A stretch of 64,000 nucleotides of DNA from Patulibacter defluvii (GTDB lineage: Bacteria; Actinomycetota; Thermoleophilia; Solirubrobacterales; Solirubrobacteraceae). This document shows, piece after piece, positions 1 through 10,133 of this stretch. How positions within the stretch are numbered: position 1 is the stretch's first letter; each line of letters opens with the position of its first letter. The translations under genes and the position numbers were made by a program. Where the stretch lies: positions 62,001 through 126,000 of the forward strand of contig NZ_JAWZSQ010000007.1 in NCBI RefSeq assembly GCF_034096925.1. The letters are read 5' to 3'. The notes beneath the pieces were generated by a model. It did no database searches. It was not told where the DNA came from and saw only the letters and a list, made by a program, of their open reading frames with translations.

Positions 1-1078
<1,078 letters not shown>

Positions 1079-1154
1079 GACCCGAGAGTACCAGCGGGAT
1101 ACGGGTCCTCCCGCGCCCCCTGGACGGCGGTTCGCGGCCGGCCGCGACGACCGA

Positions 1155-1178
1155 GGGCCGCGGCGGTCGCCGCGGCCC
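1155..1178 (-). terminator. GC-rich hairpin between hpf and secA
   Basis: Perfect 9-bp arms (1155-1163 and 1170-1178) enclose a 6-nt loop in the 195-nt gap after the hpf stop and before secA. There is no clear T-run, as is usual in very GC-rich actinobacteria. It could terminate or attenuate transcription from hpf into secA. Confidence 0.45.
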
Positions 1179-1273
1179 CCGTGCGAGGCTCCGTCCCGGC
1201 CGGCCGTGCAGCCGGCGGGGTACGGAGACGAAATCGAGTTCGATGCTGCCGGGGGTGCCCCGGGCGGGGCGCC

Positions 1274-1639
1274 CTACGCGGCCGGCGCCGCCCCGTCGGC
1301 CCGGGCCTTCTGGGCCTGCGAGAACCGGCGCGCATCGCGGCGATGGCGCCGCTGCACGCGGTTGCGCTTGACCTGACGGGTGAGTTCCTCCTCGACGAGA
1401 TGGATGGCGTGCTTCAGGTCACGGCTGACGTCGTGCGCCCGGAGCGTGACCCCCTTGAGGCGGAGCGTCGCCTCGGCCCGGAACGGTTCGGCGACGGCGG
1501 GATTCGTGGCCTCGATGAGCTCGATCTCGAGCTCCGCGAGTTCGGACACCTGCGCATCGACCTTTCGGAAGCGGCGCTCGACGCACTCGCGCACCTCCGT
1601 CGTGATCGGGACGTTGCGGCCCTTCACCTCGATCCGCAT
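1274..1639 (-). CDS. hpf: Ribosome hibernation-promoting factor, short form
   Basis: The 121-residue product is a ribosome-associated inhibitor of the HPF/YfiA (sigma-54 modulation) family, which sits in the decoding channel of idle ribosomes. It starts MRIEVKGRNVPITTEVRE and shows the family pattern of alternating strands followed by a helix with AHDVSRDLKHAIHLVEEEL. A basic tail follows (KRNRVQRRHRRDARR). It lacks the extra C-terminal dimerisation domain of the long form found in many actinobacteria. The ATG at 1639 is preceded by a strong GAAAGGAG ribosome-binding site; longer in-frame starts have none. It lies just upstream of secA. Confidence 0.9.
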   Translation of the reverse strand: MRIEVKGRNVPITTEVRECVERRFRKVDAQVSELAELEIELIEATNPAVAEPFRAEATLRLKGVTLRAHDVSRDLKHAIHLVEEELTRQVKRNRVQRRHRRDARRFSQAQKARADGAAPAA

Positions 1640-1797
1640 GGATCTCCTTTCGTCCGGTGGACTCCAGCGGTAACGCGACCGTAACAGCGCGGCCGGTCGT
1701 CTGGCAAGGGCCGGGCGACATCTCTGGTGGAGACCTGCTATATGCCGCCGGGCCCTTCCCTCGACGGCCGTTCCGTGGTAGTCCCGGAGGGCCCTGC

Positions 1798-2121
1798 TCA
1801 GCTCGAGCTGGGACCGTCCTCCGCGGGCTCCAGCGCCCCCAGCAGCTCGCCGACGCGGCAGACCAGCAGCCGCTCCTCCTCGACGTCGACCCAGGTGCCG
1901 GCGGAGGCGGGGAAGACGACGTGGTCGCCGGGGCGGACCGGCATCTCGACCCCGGCCTGCTGCCACCAGTCGAGGCCGGGGCCGACCCGCAGCACGATCC
2001 CGTGCTGCGGCGGCGGCTCGTGCGACCCGGGCGGGACCACCAGGCCCGAGCGGCGGACGCGGTCCGGCTCGAGCTCCTTGATGACCACGCGGTCGAAGAG
2101 CGGGCGCAGCATCTGCCTCAT
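1798..2121 (-). CDS. GroES-like co-chaperonin
   Basis: The 107-residue product has the GroES fold signature: LRPLFDRVVIKELEPD at the N-terminus, a short mobile-loop region (SGLVVPPGS), then GIVLRVGPG and VRPGDHVVFPASAGTWV. GroES caps the GroEL folding chamber. No groEL lies nearby, so this may be an orphan or second copy. The internal ATG at 2112, preceded by GAGG, could be the true start; it would shorten the protein by three residues. The motif sequence diverges from canonical GroES, so a GroES-like protein with another partner is possible. Confidence 0.75.
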   Translation of the reverse strand: MRQMLRPLFDRVVIKELEPDRVRRSGLVVPPGSHEPPPQHGIVLRVGPGLDWWQQAGVEMPVRPGDHVVFPASAGTWVDVEEERLLVCRVGELLGALEPAEDGPSSS

Positions 2122-2158
2122 CGGTCCCGGAACGGTAGCGAGCCGGCCCACCCCGGGC

Positions 2159-2207
2159 CTCGCGTGGCGGATCGCCCCCACCTCTCGGGGGCGATCCGCC
2201 ACGCGAG
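2159..2207. repeat. 21-7-21 palindromic element, copy 1
   Basis: Perfect 21-bp arms (2159-2179 and 2187-2207) flank a 7-nt loop. The arms begin CTCGCGTGGCGGATCG. The element lies 16 nt after the comF stop codon, between comF and the groES-like gene. The same architecture and near-identical arms recur at 27583, 47460 and 50347. Confidence 0.9.
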
Positions 2208-2223
2208 CGGAGGGAGGGAGCGG

Positions 2224-2904
2224 TCAGGGCAGCGTGCGGAAGGCGGTGGCCGCCACCACCCGCTCCGCGCCCGCGTCACGGAGGGCGGCCGCGGCCCCGC
2301 GGAGGGTGGCGCCGGTGGTGTGGACGTCGTCGACCAGGAGGACGGTCGGCGGGACCGGACCACGGACCCGCGGCGGCGGCAGCCGCAGGCGGTCGCCGCG
2401 GTCGCGGTGGTGCTGGGCGACCGCCGCCCGCTCGCGCTCCAGCAGCGGCAGCAGCGGCGCGTCGAGGCCGGCCGCGACCGCCGCCGCGATCAGCCGCGCG
2501 TGATCGACCCCGCGCCGTCGCCGGCGGGCGGGATCGGCCGCCACCGGCACCACCGTCGGCGCCCCGGCGGCCAGCGACTCCGGCAGCCGGGCCACGATCG
2601 CCGCGCCCAGCCAGCGGCAGGTCCGCTCGGCCGCCCGCTCCTTCGCCGCCAGCGCCAGGCTGCGGGCCGGACCCTCGTAGGCCAGCGGCGCCCAGGCGGC
2701 GGCGAACGGGGCCGCCCGCGCCGGGCAGCGACGCGGCGGGCACGGCTGGGGCAGCGCGCAGCGCGGGCAGCCATCGACCGGCAGCCACGGCAGCGCGCCG
2801 CGGCAGCCGTCGCAGAGCAGCGCGCCGCCGCGGGCCGGCCCCCGGCAGTGGAGGCAGCGGTCGGGCGCGATCAGGGCGGCGAGCAGGTCGGCGAGGCGGG
2901 GCAT
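2224..2904 (-). CDS. comF: ComF-family phosphoribosyltransferase-like protein
   Basis: The 226-residue protein has the ComF layout. An N-terminal zinc-binding region has three CxxC pairs (C17/C20, C31/C34, C46/C49). A C-terminal type I phosphoribosyltransferase domain carries the PRPP motif VLLVDDVHTTGAT near residue 190. ComF proteins take part in DNA uptake in naturally competent bacteria; in other lineages the role is unknown. The gene belongs to the comF-hpf-secA neighbourhood common in actinobacteria. The ATG start at 2904 is 62 nt from the divergent ctaG start. No other competence genes are visible. Confidence 0.88.
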   Translation of the reverse strand: MPRLADLLAALIAPDRCLHCRGPARGGALLCDGCRGALPWLPVDGCPRCALPQPCPPRRCPARAAPFAAAWAPLAYEGPARSLALAAKERAAERTCRWLGAAIVARLPESLAAGAPTVVPVAADPARRRRRGVDHARLIAAAVAAGLDAPLLPLLERERAAVAQHHRDRGDRLRLPPPRVRGPVPPTVLLVDDVHTTGATLRGAAAALRDAGAERVVAATAFRTLP

Positions 2905-2966
2905 CCCTCGATCGTGGCCCGCCGGCCCGCACCGCCGAAAGGGAGGAACTGCGCCACACTAGTTCC

Positions 2967-3875
2967 GTGTCTCCTCCGATCACGTGGAGTCCCGAGATCG
3001 CGCCGACGCTGATGGCGCTGCTGCTGCTCGCGGCCTACGTGCCCCGGTGGGTCCGGGTCCGGCGCTCGGCCGACCGCGCCGAGGCCCCGGTCTGGCGGCT
3101 CTGCTCGTGGATCGCCGGCGCGCTGACGCTGGTCGTCGCCCAGGGCAACCCGATCGACAAGCTCGGGGACTACCTGCTGGTGATGCACATGGTCCAGCAC
3201 CTGATGCTGCTGGACCTGATGCCGCTGCTGCTGCTGTTCGGCCTCAACCGCGTGATCATGCGCCCGATCACCCGCCGCGTGCAGTGGCTGGAGCAGCGGG
3301 TCGGCTTCCTCGCCAAGCCGTGGTTCGGGCTCGTCGCCTACACGCTCGGGATGTGGTTCTGGCACGTCCCGACCTTCTACGACGCCGCCGCCCGCAGCGA
3401 GACCGTCCACCTGCTGGAGCACATGACCTTCACCGCGGTCGGCTTCCTCTACTGGTGGCACCTGCTGCGGCCGATCCCGACCCGCGAGCGGATGACCGCG
3501 ATGGGCCCGGTCGCCTACATGGGGATCACGAAGATCACCGTCGGCCTGCTCGGCGCGCTGCTGACCTTCGCCCCCAGCGCGATCTACGGCTTCTACGACA
3601 ACAACCAGGAGTGGTGGGGCCTCTCCCCCGTCGCCGACCAGGCGATGGCCGGCGCCCTGATGGCCACCGAGCAGGTGCTGATCATGGGCGTCGCCTTCGG
3701 CGCGCTCTTCATCCGCGGCCTCCGCGAGGCCGAGCTGCGGGCCCAGCGCGAGGAGCGGCTGATGGACCGCCGCGAGGCCGCCGAGCGCGAAGGCCGGATC
3801 GCGCCGGAGCCGAGCGAGCCGCCGGCCGCCGACGGTTTGGCCCTGCGGACCGGCGCGCCGGCCGAGGGCGAGTAG
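2967..3875 (+). CDS. ctaG: Cytochrome c oxidase assembly factor, CtaG (caa3) family
   Basis: The 302-residue polytopic membrane protein has about seven hydrophobic segments. It carries the His-rich motifs of the caa3_CtaG family: LLVMHMVQHLMLLDLMPLL, LGMWFWHVPTFYDAA and LLEHMTFTAVGFLYWWHL. Family members are needed for assembly of caa3-type cytochrome oxidase, probably in copper centre formation. The C-terminal tail after residue 255 is a charged cytoplasmic extension. The start is a GTG at 2967. No oxidase subunit gene is in the window. It converges with the nucleotidyltransferase gene across a hairpin. Confidence 0.9.
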   Translation: MSPPITWSPEIAPTLMALLLLAAYVPRWVRVRRSADRAEAPVWRLCSWIAGALTLVVAQGNPIDKLGDYLLVMHMVQHLMLLDLMPLLLLFGLNRVIMRPITRRVQWLEQRVGFLAKPWFGLVAYTLGMWFWHVPTFYDAAARSETVHLLEHMTFTAVGFLYWWHLLRPIPTRERMTAMGPVAYMGITKITVGLLGALLTFAPSAIYGFYDNNQEWWGLSPVADQAMAGALMATEQVLIMGVAFGALFIRGLREAELRAQREERLMDRREAAEREGRIAPEPSEPPAADGLALRTGAPAEGE

Positions 3876-3882
3876 TCCCCGG

Positions 3883-3905
3883 GGCGCCGCCGCTCAGGCG
3901 GCGCC
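3883..3905. terminator. Bidirectional hairpin between ctaG and nucleotidyltransferase
   Basis: Perfect 9-bp arms (3883-3891 and 3897-3905) enclose a 5-nt loop that contains the minus-strand stop codon. The convergent placement fits a shared terminator. Confidence 0.55.
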
Positions 3906-4907
3906 GACGCGGGTCTCGGCCCGCGGGCGCATCGCGCTGACGATCCCGGTCTGGCCGGTGATCGCCTCGATCAGGATCGTGTTCGGCTGGACCGTCGTGC
4001 CGGGCAGGACGATCGAGCGCTTGAGCGCCGAGCCCTCGCCGATCACAGCGCCGTCGCCGAGCACCAGCGGGCCCTGCAGGCGGACACCGGCGCCGACGGT
4101 GACGTCCTTGCCGACCCAGACCGGGCCCTCGACCAGCTCGGCCGCGTCGAGCGACGAGCCCTCGCCGACGACGATCGCCTCCGGACCGGCCCCGGGCAGC
4201 GCCTCCAGGTGCAGCGCGCCGCGGAGCGCGTCGAAGGTGCCGTTGCGCAGCTCGTCGAGCGATCCGACGTCGTTCCAGTACTCGTCCAGCTCGTGGATGT
4301 GGAACGGGACGTCGCCCTCCAGCAGCCGCGGAAAGACGTCGTGGGCGAAGTCGACGAACGGCGTGTCGGGGAAGTAGTCGAAGATCTCCGGCGAGAACAG
4401 GTACATGCCGCAGTTGGCCAGGTTCGACAGCGCCTCGTCCGGGTGCGGCTTCTCCTGGAAGCCCTGGATCCGGCCGTCGGCGTCGTGGATCACGACCCCG
4501 TACTCGCTGGTGTCGGTCACCTTCGTCACGCAGAGGGTGGCGACGCCGCCGGCGCTGCGGTGGCGCTCCAGCAGCCGGGTCACGTCGAGGTCGGTCAGCG
4601 CGTCGCCGGAGATGACCAGGAACGGGTCGTCGCCGAAGAACTCGCGGGCCTGGCGGACGCCGCCGGCGGTGCCGAGCAGCTCGTCCTCGAACGAGTACTC
4701 CAGCTCGTCGCCGAAGTAGTCGCGGATCGTGTCCGGGAAGTAGTGCAGGTTCGCCACGATCCGGTCGATCCCGTGCCGGTGCAGCAGGTCGACGGTGTGC
4801 GCCATCGCCGGCCGGTCCAGCAGCGGCACCATCGGCTTCGGCAGCTCGAACGTGAGGGGCCGCAGGCGGGTACCGAGGCCGGCGGCGAGGACCATGGCGG
4901 ACAGCAT
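3894..4907 (-). CDS. NDP-sugar pyrophosphorylase with left-handed beta-helix tail (copy 1)
   Basis: The 337-residue sugar-1-phosphate nucleotidyltransferase makes an NDP-sugar from NTP and sugar 1-phosphate. Its N-terminal Rossmann-like domain has the signature GLGTRLRPLTFELPKPM (residues 9-25) and the metal/sugar region VISGDALTDLD. The last 90 residues form hexapeptide repeats (VWVGKDVTVGAGVRL and following). The family includes mannose-1-phosphate guanylyltransferases and glucose-1-phosphate thymidylyl/uridylyltransferases, and the substrate cannot be fixed from sequence alone. A PGI/PMI-like isomerase and a paralogous pyrophosphorylase follow upstream, favouring GDP-mannose or UDP-glucose supply for the envelope. 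Confidence 0.85.
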   Translation of the reverse strand: MLSAMVLAAGLGTRLRPLTFELPKPMVPLLDRPAMAHTVDLLHRHGIDRIVANLHYFPDTIRDYFGDELEYSFEDELLGTAGGVRQAREFFGDDPFLVISGDALTDLDVTRLLERHRSAGGVATLCVTKVTDTSEYGVVIHDADGRIQGFQEKPHPDEALSNLANCGMYLFSPEIFDYFPDTPFVDFAHDVFPRLLEGDVPFHIHELDEYWNDVGSLDELRNGTFDALRGALHLEALPGAGPEAIVVGEGSSLDAAELVEGPVWVGKDVTVGAGVRLQGPLVLGDGAVIGEGSALKRSIVLPGTTVQPNTILIEAITGQTGIVSAMRPRAETRVGAA

Positions 4908-4996
4908 GAGGGGGCAACGCTACCGCACGCCCGCATCCCGCCGTGTTGCCCTCGCGGCGCTCGCGGACGGGCGGCGGGACGCCGTTCCGGGGTGGT

Positions 4997-6073
4997 TCAG
5001 GCGTCCTCGGCGAGCCGCGCCTTCAGCTGCTCGATCACGGCCACCGGGGCCGGATCGACGCCGGCCAGCACGGCCATGTAGAGCGAGACCAGGTCGCCGA
5101 GCAGGACCAGCGAGAGGACCCGCTCGACCGCCGTCTCGCCGCGCGAGCGGACCCGGTGGACGCCGGCGGCCTGGGCCGCGATCAGCTCGGCCGTCAGCTC
5201 GGCCCGGCGGACCAGCCGCGGGTGCGCGTCGCAGTCCTCCAGCAGCACCGCCGAGAGCTTGCCGACGCTGGCCGCGCCGCCCCAGCCGACGATCTCGTTG
5301 TGGTCGACCTCGGGCAGCTCGCCCCAGAACGCCGGCCGCTCGGCGTTCTCGTTGATCTGGCACTTCCAGCGGTAGGCGACCGGGGTGGTCAGGCCGGTGC
5401 CGGTGATCACCGGGACGGTGCCGTGCAGCGCCCGCGCGAGCGCCTTCGCCTCGCCGTCCTCGGCCCCCGACGGACCCCACTCGCGGGCCAGCTCGTCGAG
5501 CGCGTCGGCGGCGACGTCGAGCTCGGTCCGCAGCGACGGGCCGGCGCCGCAGGCCGCGGCCGCCTCGAGCACCGCCACGACCATGTAACCGACCGCCGCG
5601 CGCGGCTGCAGCCCGCCGGCGACCGGGATCACCGGCACGCCCTCCTCGCGGGCGACGCGGCCCAGCTCGCCGCCGGAGGTGACGACCACCCGCCGGGCGC
5701 CGATCACGCCGGCCGCCTCGAAGCAGGCCAGGGTCTCCTCGGTGTTGCCGCTGTAGCTGGCGCAGAGGACCGTCGTGTCGTCGGTCGTCCATGGCGGCAG
5801 CTCGTAGCCCTTGGCCGAGAGGATCGGCCGGCCGGCCTGGTCGGCCAGCGCGGCGCGGGCCAGGATCCCGCCGACGGCCGAGCCGCCCATCCCGGCGACG
5901 ACCAGGCCGCCGCGGCTGTCCCACGTCCCGAGCCCGGCCGACTCGGCCTTCCACATCGCGTCCCGCAGGTGATCGCCGATCGCCAGCGTGTCGGCGAACT
6001 GGTCGCTGACGTCGACCGCGGAGACGGCGGCGGGATCGAGGGGGGCGTCGGTGGTGGCGGTCGGGGGGTTCAT
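4997..6073 (-). CDS. Bifunctional phosphoglucose/phosphomannose isomerase family protein
   Basis: The 358-residue protein has two SIS-type sugar isomerase halves. Visible motifs are VVAGMGGSAVGG (phosphosugar-binding loop), CASYSGNTEETL, and the C-terminal SRGETAVERVLSLVLLGDLVSLYMA typical of the PGI/PMI family. It would interconvert fructose 6-phosphate with glucose or mannose 6-phosphate, feeding the adjacent pyrophosphorylases. The start is the ATG at 6073; 29 nt separates it from the upstream pyrophosphorylase, indicating an operon. Confidence 0.88.
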   Translation of the reverse strand: MNPPTATTDAPLDPAAVSAVDVSDQFADTLAIGDHLRDAMWKAESAGLGTWDSRGGLVVAGMGGSAVGGILARAALADQAGRPILSAKGYELPPWTTDDTTVLCASYSGNTEETLACFEAAGVIGARRVVVTSGGELGRVAREEGVPVIPVAGGLQPRAAVGYMVVAVLEAAAACGAGPSLRTELDVAADALDELAREWGPSGAEDGEAKALARALHGTVPVITGTGLTTPVAYRWKCQINENAERPAFWGELPEVDHNEIVGWGGAASVGKLSAVLLEDCDAHPRLVRRAELTAELIAAQAAGVHRVRSRGETAVERVLSLVLLGDLVSLYMAVLAGVDPAPVAVIEQLKARLAEDA

Positions 6074-6102
6074 GGCGTCTCCTGCGCGGCTGCGGCCGTC
6101 GG

Positions 6103-7206
6103 TCAGAACCGGATCGACCCGGCGGGGAGGCTCGCGCCAGGCGCGATCCGGATCCCGCGGGCCAGGACGTTGTTGGCGCCGATGGTGGCGCCGTCGCCGA
6201 TCATCGCAGCGTCGGACAGGTGCGTGCCGCGGTCGATCCGCGCGCCGGCCCCGACCACGCAGTCGCGCAGGCGGCAGCCGGAGGCCACGGTCGCCCCGTC
6301 GAGCAGGACGGCGTTGTCGAGGATCACGTCCTCGTCGATCCGGACGCCGGCGCCGACGACGCTGCCCTCGCCGACGGTGACCCGCGGCCCGAGCACCGCG
6401 CCGCGGTCGACCAGCGAGGCGCGGTCGACGATCACGCCGGGGGCGACGGTGGCGCTGGGATCGACCGGCCCGTCCTTCAGCCGCTCGGCGACCCGGGTCC
6501 GGACGCGGCCGGCGAGGATGTCGGCGGTGCCCTCCAGGTAGCGGTGGGGCGTGCCGATGTCCATCCAGTAGGCGCCGCGGTGGACGCAGCCGTAGAGGCC
6601 GTCGCCGACCAGCCGCGGCCAGACCTCGCGCTCGATCGAGACCATCCGCCCCTCGGGGATCAGGTCGAGCACCGAGCGCTCCAGGACGTAGGCGCCGGCC
6701 GAGATCAGGTCGGTGTCGATCTCGTCCGGGTTCGGCTTCTCCAGGAAGCCCTCGACCGAGCTGTCGCCGTTCAGCCGCACCAGCCCGTACGAGGTCGGGT
6801 CCTCGACGGGCACCAGCGCCAGCGTCCCGGTCGCGCCGGCCTGCTCGTGGTGGGCGATCTGGGCCGACAGGTCGAGGTCGGTGAGGACGTCGCCGTTGAG
6901 CATCACGAAGCGCTCGCCGAGGTGCTCCTGCGCGAACTTCAGCGCCCCGGCGGTGCCGCGCGGCTCCGGCTCCTCGACCCAGGTCAGGCGGACGCCGAAG
7001 CGCGACCCGTCGCCCAGCTCCTCGACCATCGCGTCGGCCAGGAAGCCGCAGCACATGATCACGTCGGTGATGCCGTGCGAGGCCACCCACTCGAGCATGT
7101 AGGCCATGAACGGGCGGTCGACCAGCGGCACCAGCGGCTTCGGCCGGTTGGTCGTCAGCGGCCGCAGGCGGGTGCCCTGACCGCCGACGAGGATCACTGC
7201 CTGCAC
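6103..7206 (-). CDS. NDP-sugar pyrophosphorylase (mannose-1-phosphate guanylyltransferase-like, copy 2)
   Basis: The 367-residue paralogue of the gene at 3894 has the nucleotidyltransferase signature GGQGTRLRPLTTNRPKPL, the motif MLNGDVLTDLDL and a long C-terminal hexapeptide-repeat domain (from about residue 255). It probably makes GDP-mannose or a related NDP-sugar. The start is a GTG at 7206 placed at the expected N-terminus (residues VQAVILVGGQG). The gene begins 14 nt after the ugd stop, so the two are almost certainly co-transcribed. Confidence 0.86.
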   Translation of the reverse strand: MQAVILVGGQGTRLRPLTTNRPKPLVPLVDRPFMAYMLEWVASHGITDVIMCCGFLADAMVEELGDGSRFGVRLTWVEEPEPRGTAGALKFAQEHLGERFVMLNGDVLTDLDLSAQIAHHEQAGATGTLALVPVEDPTSYGLVRLNGDSSVEGFLEKPNPDEIDTDLISAGAYVLERSVLDLIPEGRMVSIEREVWPRLVGDGLYGCVHRGAYWMDIGTPHRYLEGTADILAGRVRTRVAERLKDGPVDPSATVAPGVIVDRASLVDRGAVLGPRVTVGEGSVVGAGVRIDEDVILDNAVLLDGATVASGCRLRDCVVGAGARIDRGTHLSDAAMIGDGATIGANNVLARGIRIAPGASLPAGSIRF

Positions 7207-7220
7207 GTGCGGACCGCCCG

Positions 7221-8570
7221 TCAGACGCCGGCCCCGGCGGGGGCCGCCGAGCGCGCAGCCCGGCCGATGCCCTCGTAGCGGAAGCCGGCGGCGACGGCGG
7301 CGTCGCCGTCGAGCGCGTTGCGGCCGTCGATCAGCACGTCGCCGCGCATCGCCCCGCGCAGCTCGGCCAGGTCGAGGTCGCGGAACTCCTGCCACTCGGT
7401 GACCAGGACGACCGCGTCGGCGTCGGCGGCGGCGGCCAGCGGATCGGGCGCCAGCTCGACCCCGCGCAGCAGCGGCTTGGCGATCTCGGCCGCGATCGGG
7501 TCGTGGGCGACGACGTCGGCGCCGGCGGCCTGCAGCCGCGCGGCCAGGACCAGCGAGCTGGCCTCGCGCATGTCGTCGGTGTTCGGCTTGAAGGCCAGCC
7601 CGAGCAGCGCGATCTTCTTGCCGACGAGCCCGCCGAGGTGCTTCTCGAGCTTGCCGATCACGCGCCGCTTCTGCAGCTCGTTGACCTCGATCACCGAGTT
7701 CAGCAGCTGGAAGTGGTAGCCGGAGTTGCCGGCCAGCTGCTTGAGGGCGGTGACGTCCTTCGGGAAGCAGGAGCCGCCGAAGCCGATCCCGGCGTTGAGG
7801 AACTTGGGGCCGATCCGCTCGTCCAGCCCCATCCCGCGGGCGACCTCGACGACGTCGGCGCCGGTCTCCTCGCAGACGTTGGCGATCTCGTTGATGAACG
7901 AGATCTTGGTGGCCAGGAAGGCGTTCGAGGCCAGCTTGACCATCTCGGCCGAGGCGATGTCGGTCCGGACCAGCTGGCCGGGGCCGTTGCCGCCCTCGTC
8001 GGGCACCAGCAGCGGGCGGTAGAGGTCGACGACCGCGTCGCCGGCCCAGTCGCCGTCGTCGCCGACCACGACCCGGTCGGGAGCCAGGAAGTCGCCGACC
8101 GCCGTGCCCTCCTTGAGGAACTCGGGGCAGGAGACGTAGCGGAAGCCCGACTTGCCCTGCTCGGCGAAGACGCGCTTGGTGTTCGCGCCGGTGCCGACGG
8201 GGACGGTCGACTTCATCACCAGCGCGTGGCGGTCGGAGGCCGGCATCGCGCCGATCACCGCGTTGACCGCCGAGAGGTCGGCGTCGCCCGAGTAGGTGGG
8301 CGGTGTGCCGACCGCCACGAACAGCAGCCGCGCCCGCTCCAGGGCCGGCGCGATGTCGGTGGTGAAGGTCAGGCGCTCGCGGTTCTTCGCCACCAGCTCG
8401 GCCAGGCCCGGCTCGTAGATCGGGATCTCGCCCCGGTTGAGGCGCGCGACCTTGTCGGCGTCGATGTCGACGCAGACGACGTCGCTCCCGAGCTCGGCGA
8501 ATCCGGCCGCCGTGACGAGCCCGACATAGCCGGTCCCGATGACGCCGATGGGCTCTCGTGCAGCGGACAT
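7221..8570 (-). CDS. ugd: UDP-glucose 6-dehydrogenase
   Basis: The 449-residue enzyme oxidises UDP-glucose to UDP-glucuronate with two NAD+. It shows the N-terminal NAD-binding motif GVIGTGYVGLVTAAGFAELG, the catalytic cysteine C268 in GIGFGGSCFPKD, and the C-terminal nucleotide-binding segment LLGLAFKPNTDDMREA. The length is normal. It is the first sugar gene of the minus-strand envelope cluster and supplies glucuronate for polymers likely attached by the neighbouring LCP protein. The ATG at 8570 has no good Shine-Dalgarno sequence but matches the conserved N-terminus. Confidence 0.96.
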   Translation of the reverse strand: MSAAREPIGVIGTGYVGLVTAAGFAELGSDVVCVDIDADKVARLNRGEIPIYEPGLAELVAKNRERLTFTTDIAPALERARLLFVAVGTPPTYSGDADLSAVNAVIGAMPASDRHALVMKSTVPVGTGANTKRVFAEQGKSGFRYVSCPEFLKEGTAVGDFLAPDRVVVGDDGDWAGDAVVDLYRPLLVPDEGGNGPGQLVRTDIASAEMVKLASNAFLATKISFINEIANVCEETGADVVEVARGMGLDERIGPKFLNAGIGFGGSCFPKDVTALKQLAGNSGYHFQLLNSVIEVNELQKRRVIGKLEKHLGGLVGKKIALLGLAFKPNTDDMREASSLVLAARLQAAGADVVAHDPIAAEIAKPLLRGVELAPDPLAAAADADAVVLVTEWQEFRDLDLAELRGAMRGDVLIDGRNALDGDAAVAAGFRYEGIGRAARSAAPAGAGV

Positions 8571-8621
8571 GAGACGGAGGAGGCTACCGGAGGTCCGGGG
8601 CCGGCGAGTCCGTGCCCCGGC

Positions 8622-10133
8622 CTAGCCGGAGTAGCGCGTCAGCGACCGCGCCAGCGAGCGCATCTCGGGGTTGGAGAGCTCGTTCGAGAGCGTGTTGTTG
8701 ATCCAGTAGGTGCCGCGGCCGCTGCTCCACATCAGCCGCCGGATCTTCTTGCCGTCGTACTGGACCCGCCACTTGCGGCCGCCGATCCGCTCCTCGTCGT
8801 CGGCGAGCTTCAGGATCGGCGGGTCCTTCCAGGTCGTCCCCTGGATGCCGTAGTACTGGCCGACGCCGCCCTCGGCGACCACGATCCGGTACGCCTGCCA
8901 GGGGAAGGTCTTGCCGTTCTCGGACTGGATGTCGTAGCCGCGCGAGTCCTCGGCCCGGTAGCGACCGGAGGTGCGCATCAGCTTCGGGTAGTAGATCGGC
9001 ATCCGGATCTTCGACGCGATCGAGGCCGAGATCGTCTGGCGGGCCGCGTCGGGGTTGGCGAACAGCGTCCCCGGCGTCCGCGCCTTGCGCTTGCGGACGG
9101 TGGTCTTGGCCGGCTGCTCGCCCGTCCTGGCGGCGGCGTCGCGGGCGGCCCGGCTCTTCTCGCCCGGGATGGTGCCCGGGTGGAGGAACTGGCGGGCGGC
9201 GGTCGCCAGCGCGTCGGGCGTGGTCACGACGCTGACCTTGTCGCCCGCGTCGCCGACCCGCAGGGTGACCCGCTGGGTCGGCTTGCCGGCGACGTCGACG
9301 GCCAGCCGGATCACGCCCAGCAAGCCCTTGGCCGAGCCGATGTCGGTCTTGACGTAGCGGCGGATCGCCCGCAGCAGGTCGTTGCGCTTGTCGAGGATCT
9401 CGGAGTTGGCGATCTGGGCCCGCGCCTCGGCCAGGTAGTTGGTCTGGCGGGCCTCGCGGACCAGGTCGCTGTCGAGGTGGCGGAAGCGGACGTAGTCGAG
9501 CGACTTCTCGCCGCAGATCCGCTGGTAGCCGGAGTCGACGTCGATCGCCGCCCAGCCGGTGCCCGGCGGGTTGAAGTACTTGCGGTCGATGTCGGCGTAG
9601 AAGCAGCCGAAGAAGTTGACCGCGCGGGAGAAGGCCCCGAACCGGATCGACACGAAGTGGTGGACCAGGAACGGCTCGTCGGGCGTCGAGAGCATCGTCT
9701 GGATCGTCTCGATCAGCCGCTTGGGGCCGCCGGCGTAGGCGTTGTTCAGCTTCGTCCGGCCCTGTCCGGGCAGGTCGACCAGCAGGTCGCGGGGCAGCGA
9801 CAGCATCGTGGTCGCGTTCGCCTCCGGGTCCAGCCGGACGAGGATCATCGTGTCCGAGCGGGTGGTGGTGCCCTTCGGGTCGTCCAGCCGGCGGTCGTCG
9901 CCGACCAGCATGATCGTCTGCGGCTTGCCGGGCTGGACGTCGGAGAGGACGCCCTCCAGGCCGGGCAGCTTGGTCTCCGGGCCGAGCGCGTCGATCGACT
10001 TCTGGGCCTCGTTCTCGATCGTCGTGGCGACCGCGGCGCCGGCGACGACGAGCACGATGATGCCGGCCAGCAGGAAGCGGAGCGCGAAGGCGACCCCGGG
10101 GCGCGGCGGACGGTCGGCGGCGGGCGTGCTCAT
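8622..10133 (-). CDS. LytR-CpsA-Psr (LCP) family cell-wall polymer ligase
   Basis: The 503-residue protein has a short cytoplasmic N-terminus, one transmembrane helix (about residues 14-36) and an extracellular LCP domain. Motifs seen are TTRSDTMILVRLDPEA, MLSLPRDLLVDLPG, the AGG region after LNNAY, and LDYVRFRHLDSDLVREARQ. LCP enzymes move undecaprenyl-linked polymers onto peptidoglycan. An uncharacterised C-terminal domain of about 150 residues follows (from about residue 350). The start overlaps the stop of the M20 peptidase gene by 4 nt, so the two are translationally coupled. It probably uses the product of the adjacent sugar genes. Confidence 0.9.
   Translation of the reverse strand: MSTPAADRPPRPGVAFALRFLLAGIIVLVVAGAAVATTIENEAQKSIDALGPETKLPGLEGVLSDVQPGKPQTIMLVGDDRRLDDPKGTTTRSDTMILVRLDPEANATTMLSLPRDLLVDLPGQGRTKLNNAYAGGPKRLIETIQTMLSTPDEPFLVHHFVSIRFGAFSRAVNFFGCFYADIDRKYFNPPGTGWAAIDVDSGYQRICGEKSLDYVRFRHLDSDLVREARQTNYLAEARAQIANSEILDKRNDLLRAIRRYVKTDIGSAKGLLGVIRLAVDVAGKPTQRVTLRVGDAGDKVSVVTTPDALATAARQFLHPGTIPGEKSRAARDAAARTGEQPAKTTVRKRKARTPGTLFANPDAARQTISASIASKIRMPIYYPKLMRTSGRYRAEDSRGYDIQSENGKTFPWQAYRIVVAEGGVGQYYGIQGTTWKDPPILKLADDEERIGGRKWRVQYDGKKIRRLMWSSGRGTYWINNTLSNELSNPEMRSLARSLTRYSG

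Noticed and set aside
2159..2207. 21-7-21 hairpins as insertion-sequence ends
   Set aside because: No transposase ORF, no target-site duplication and only about 50 bp each, so an IS or MITE origin has no support here.
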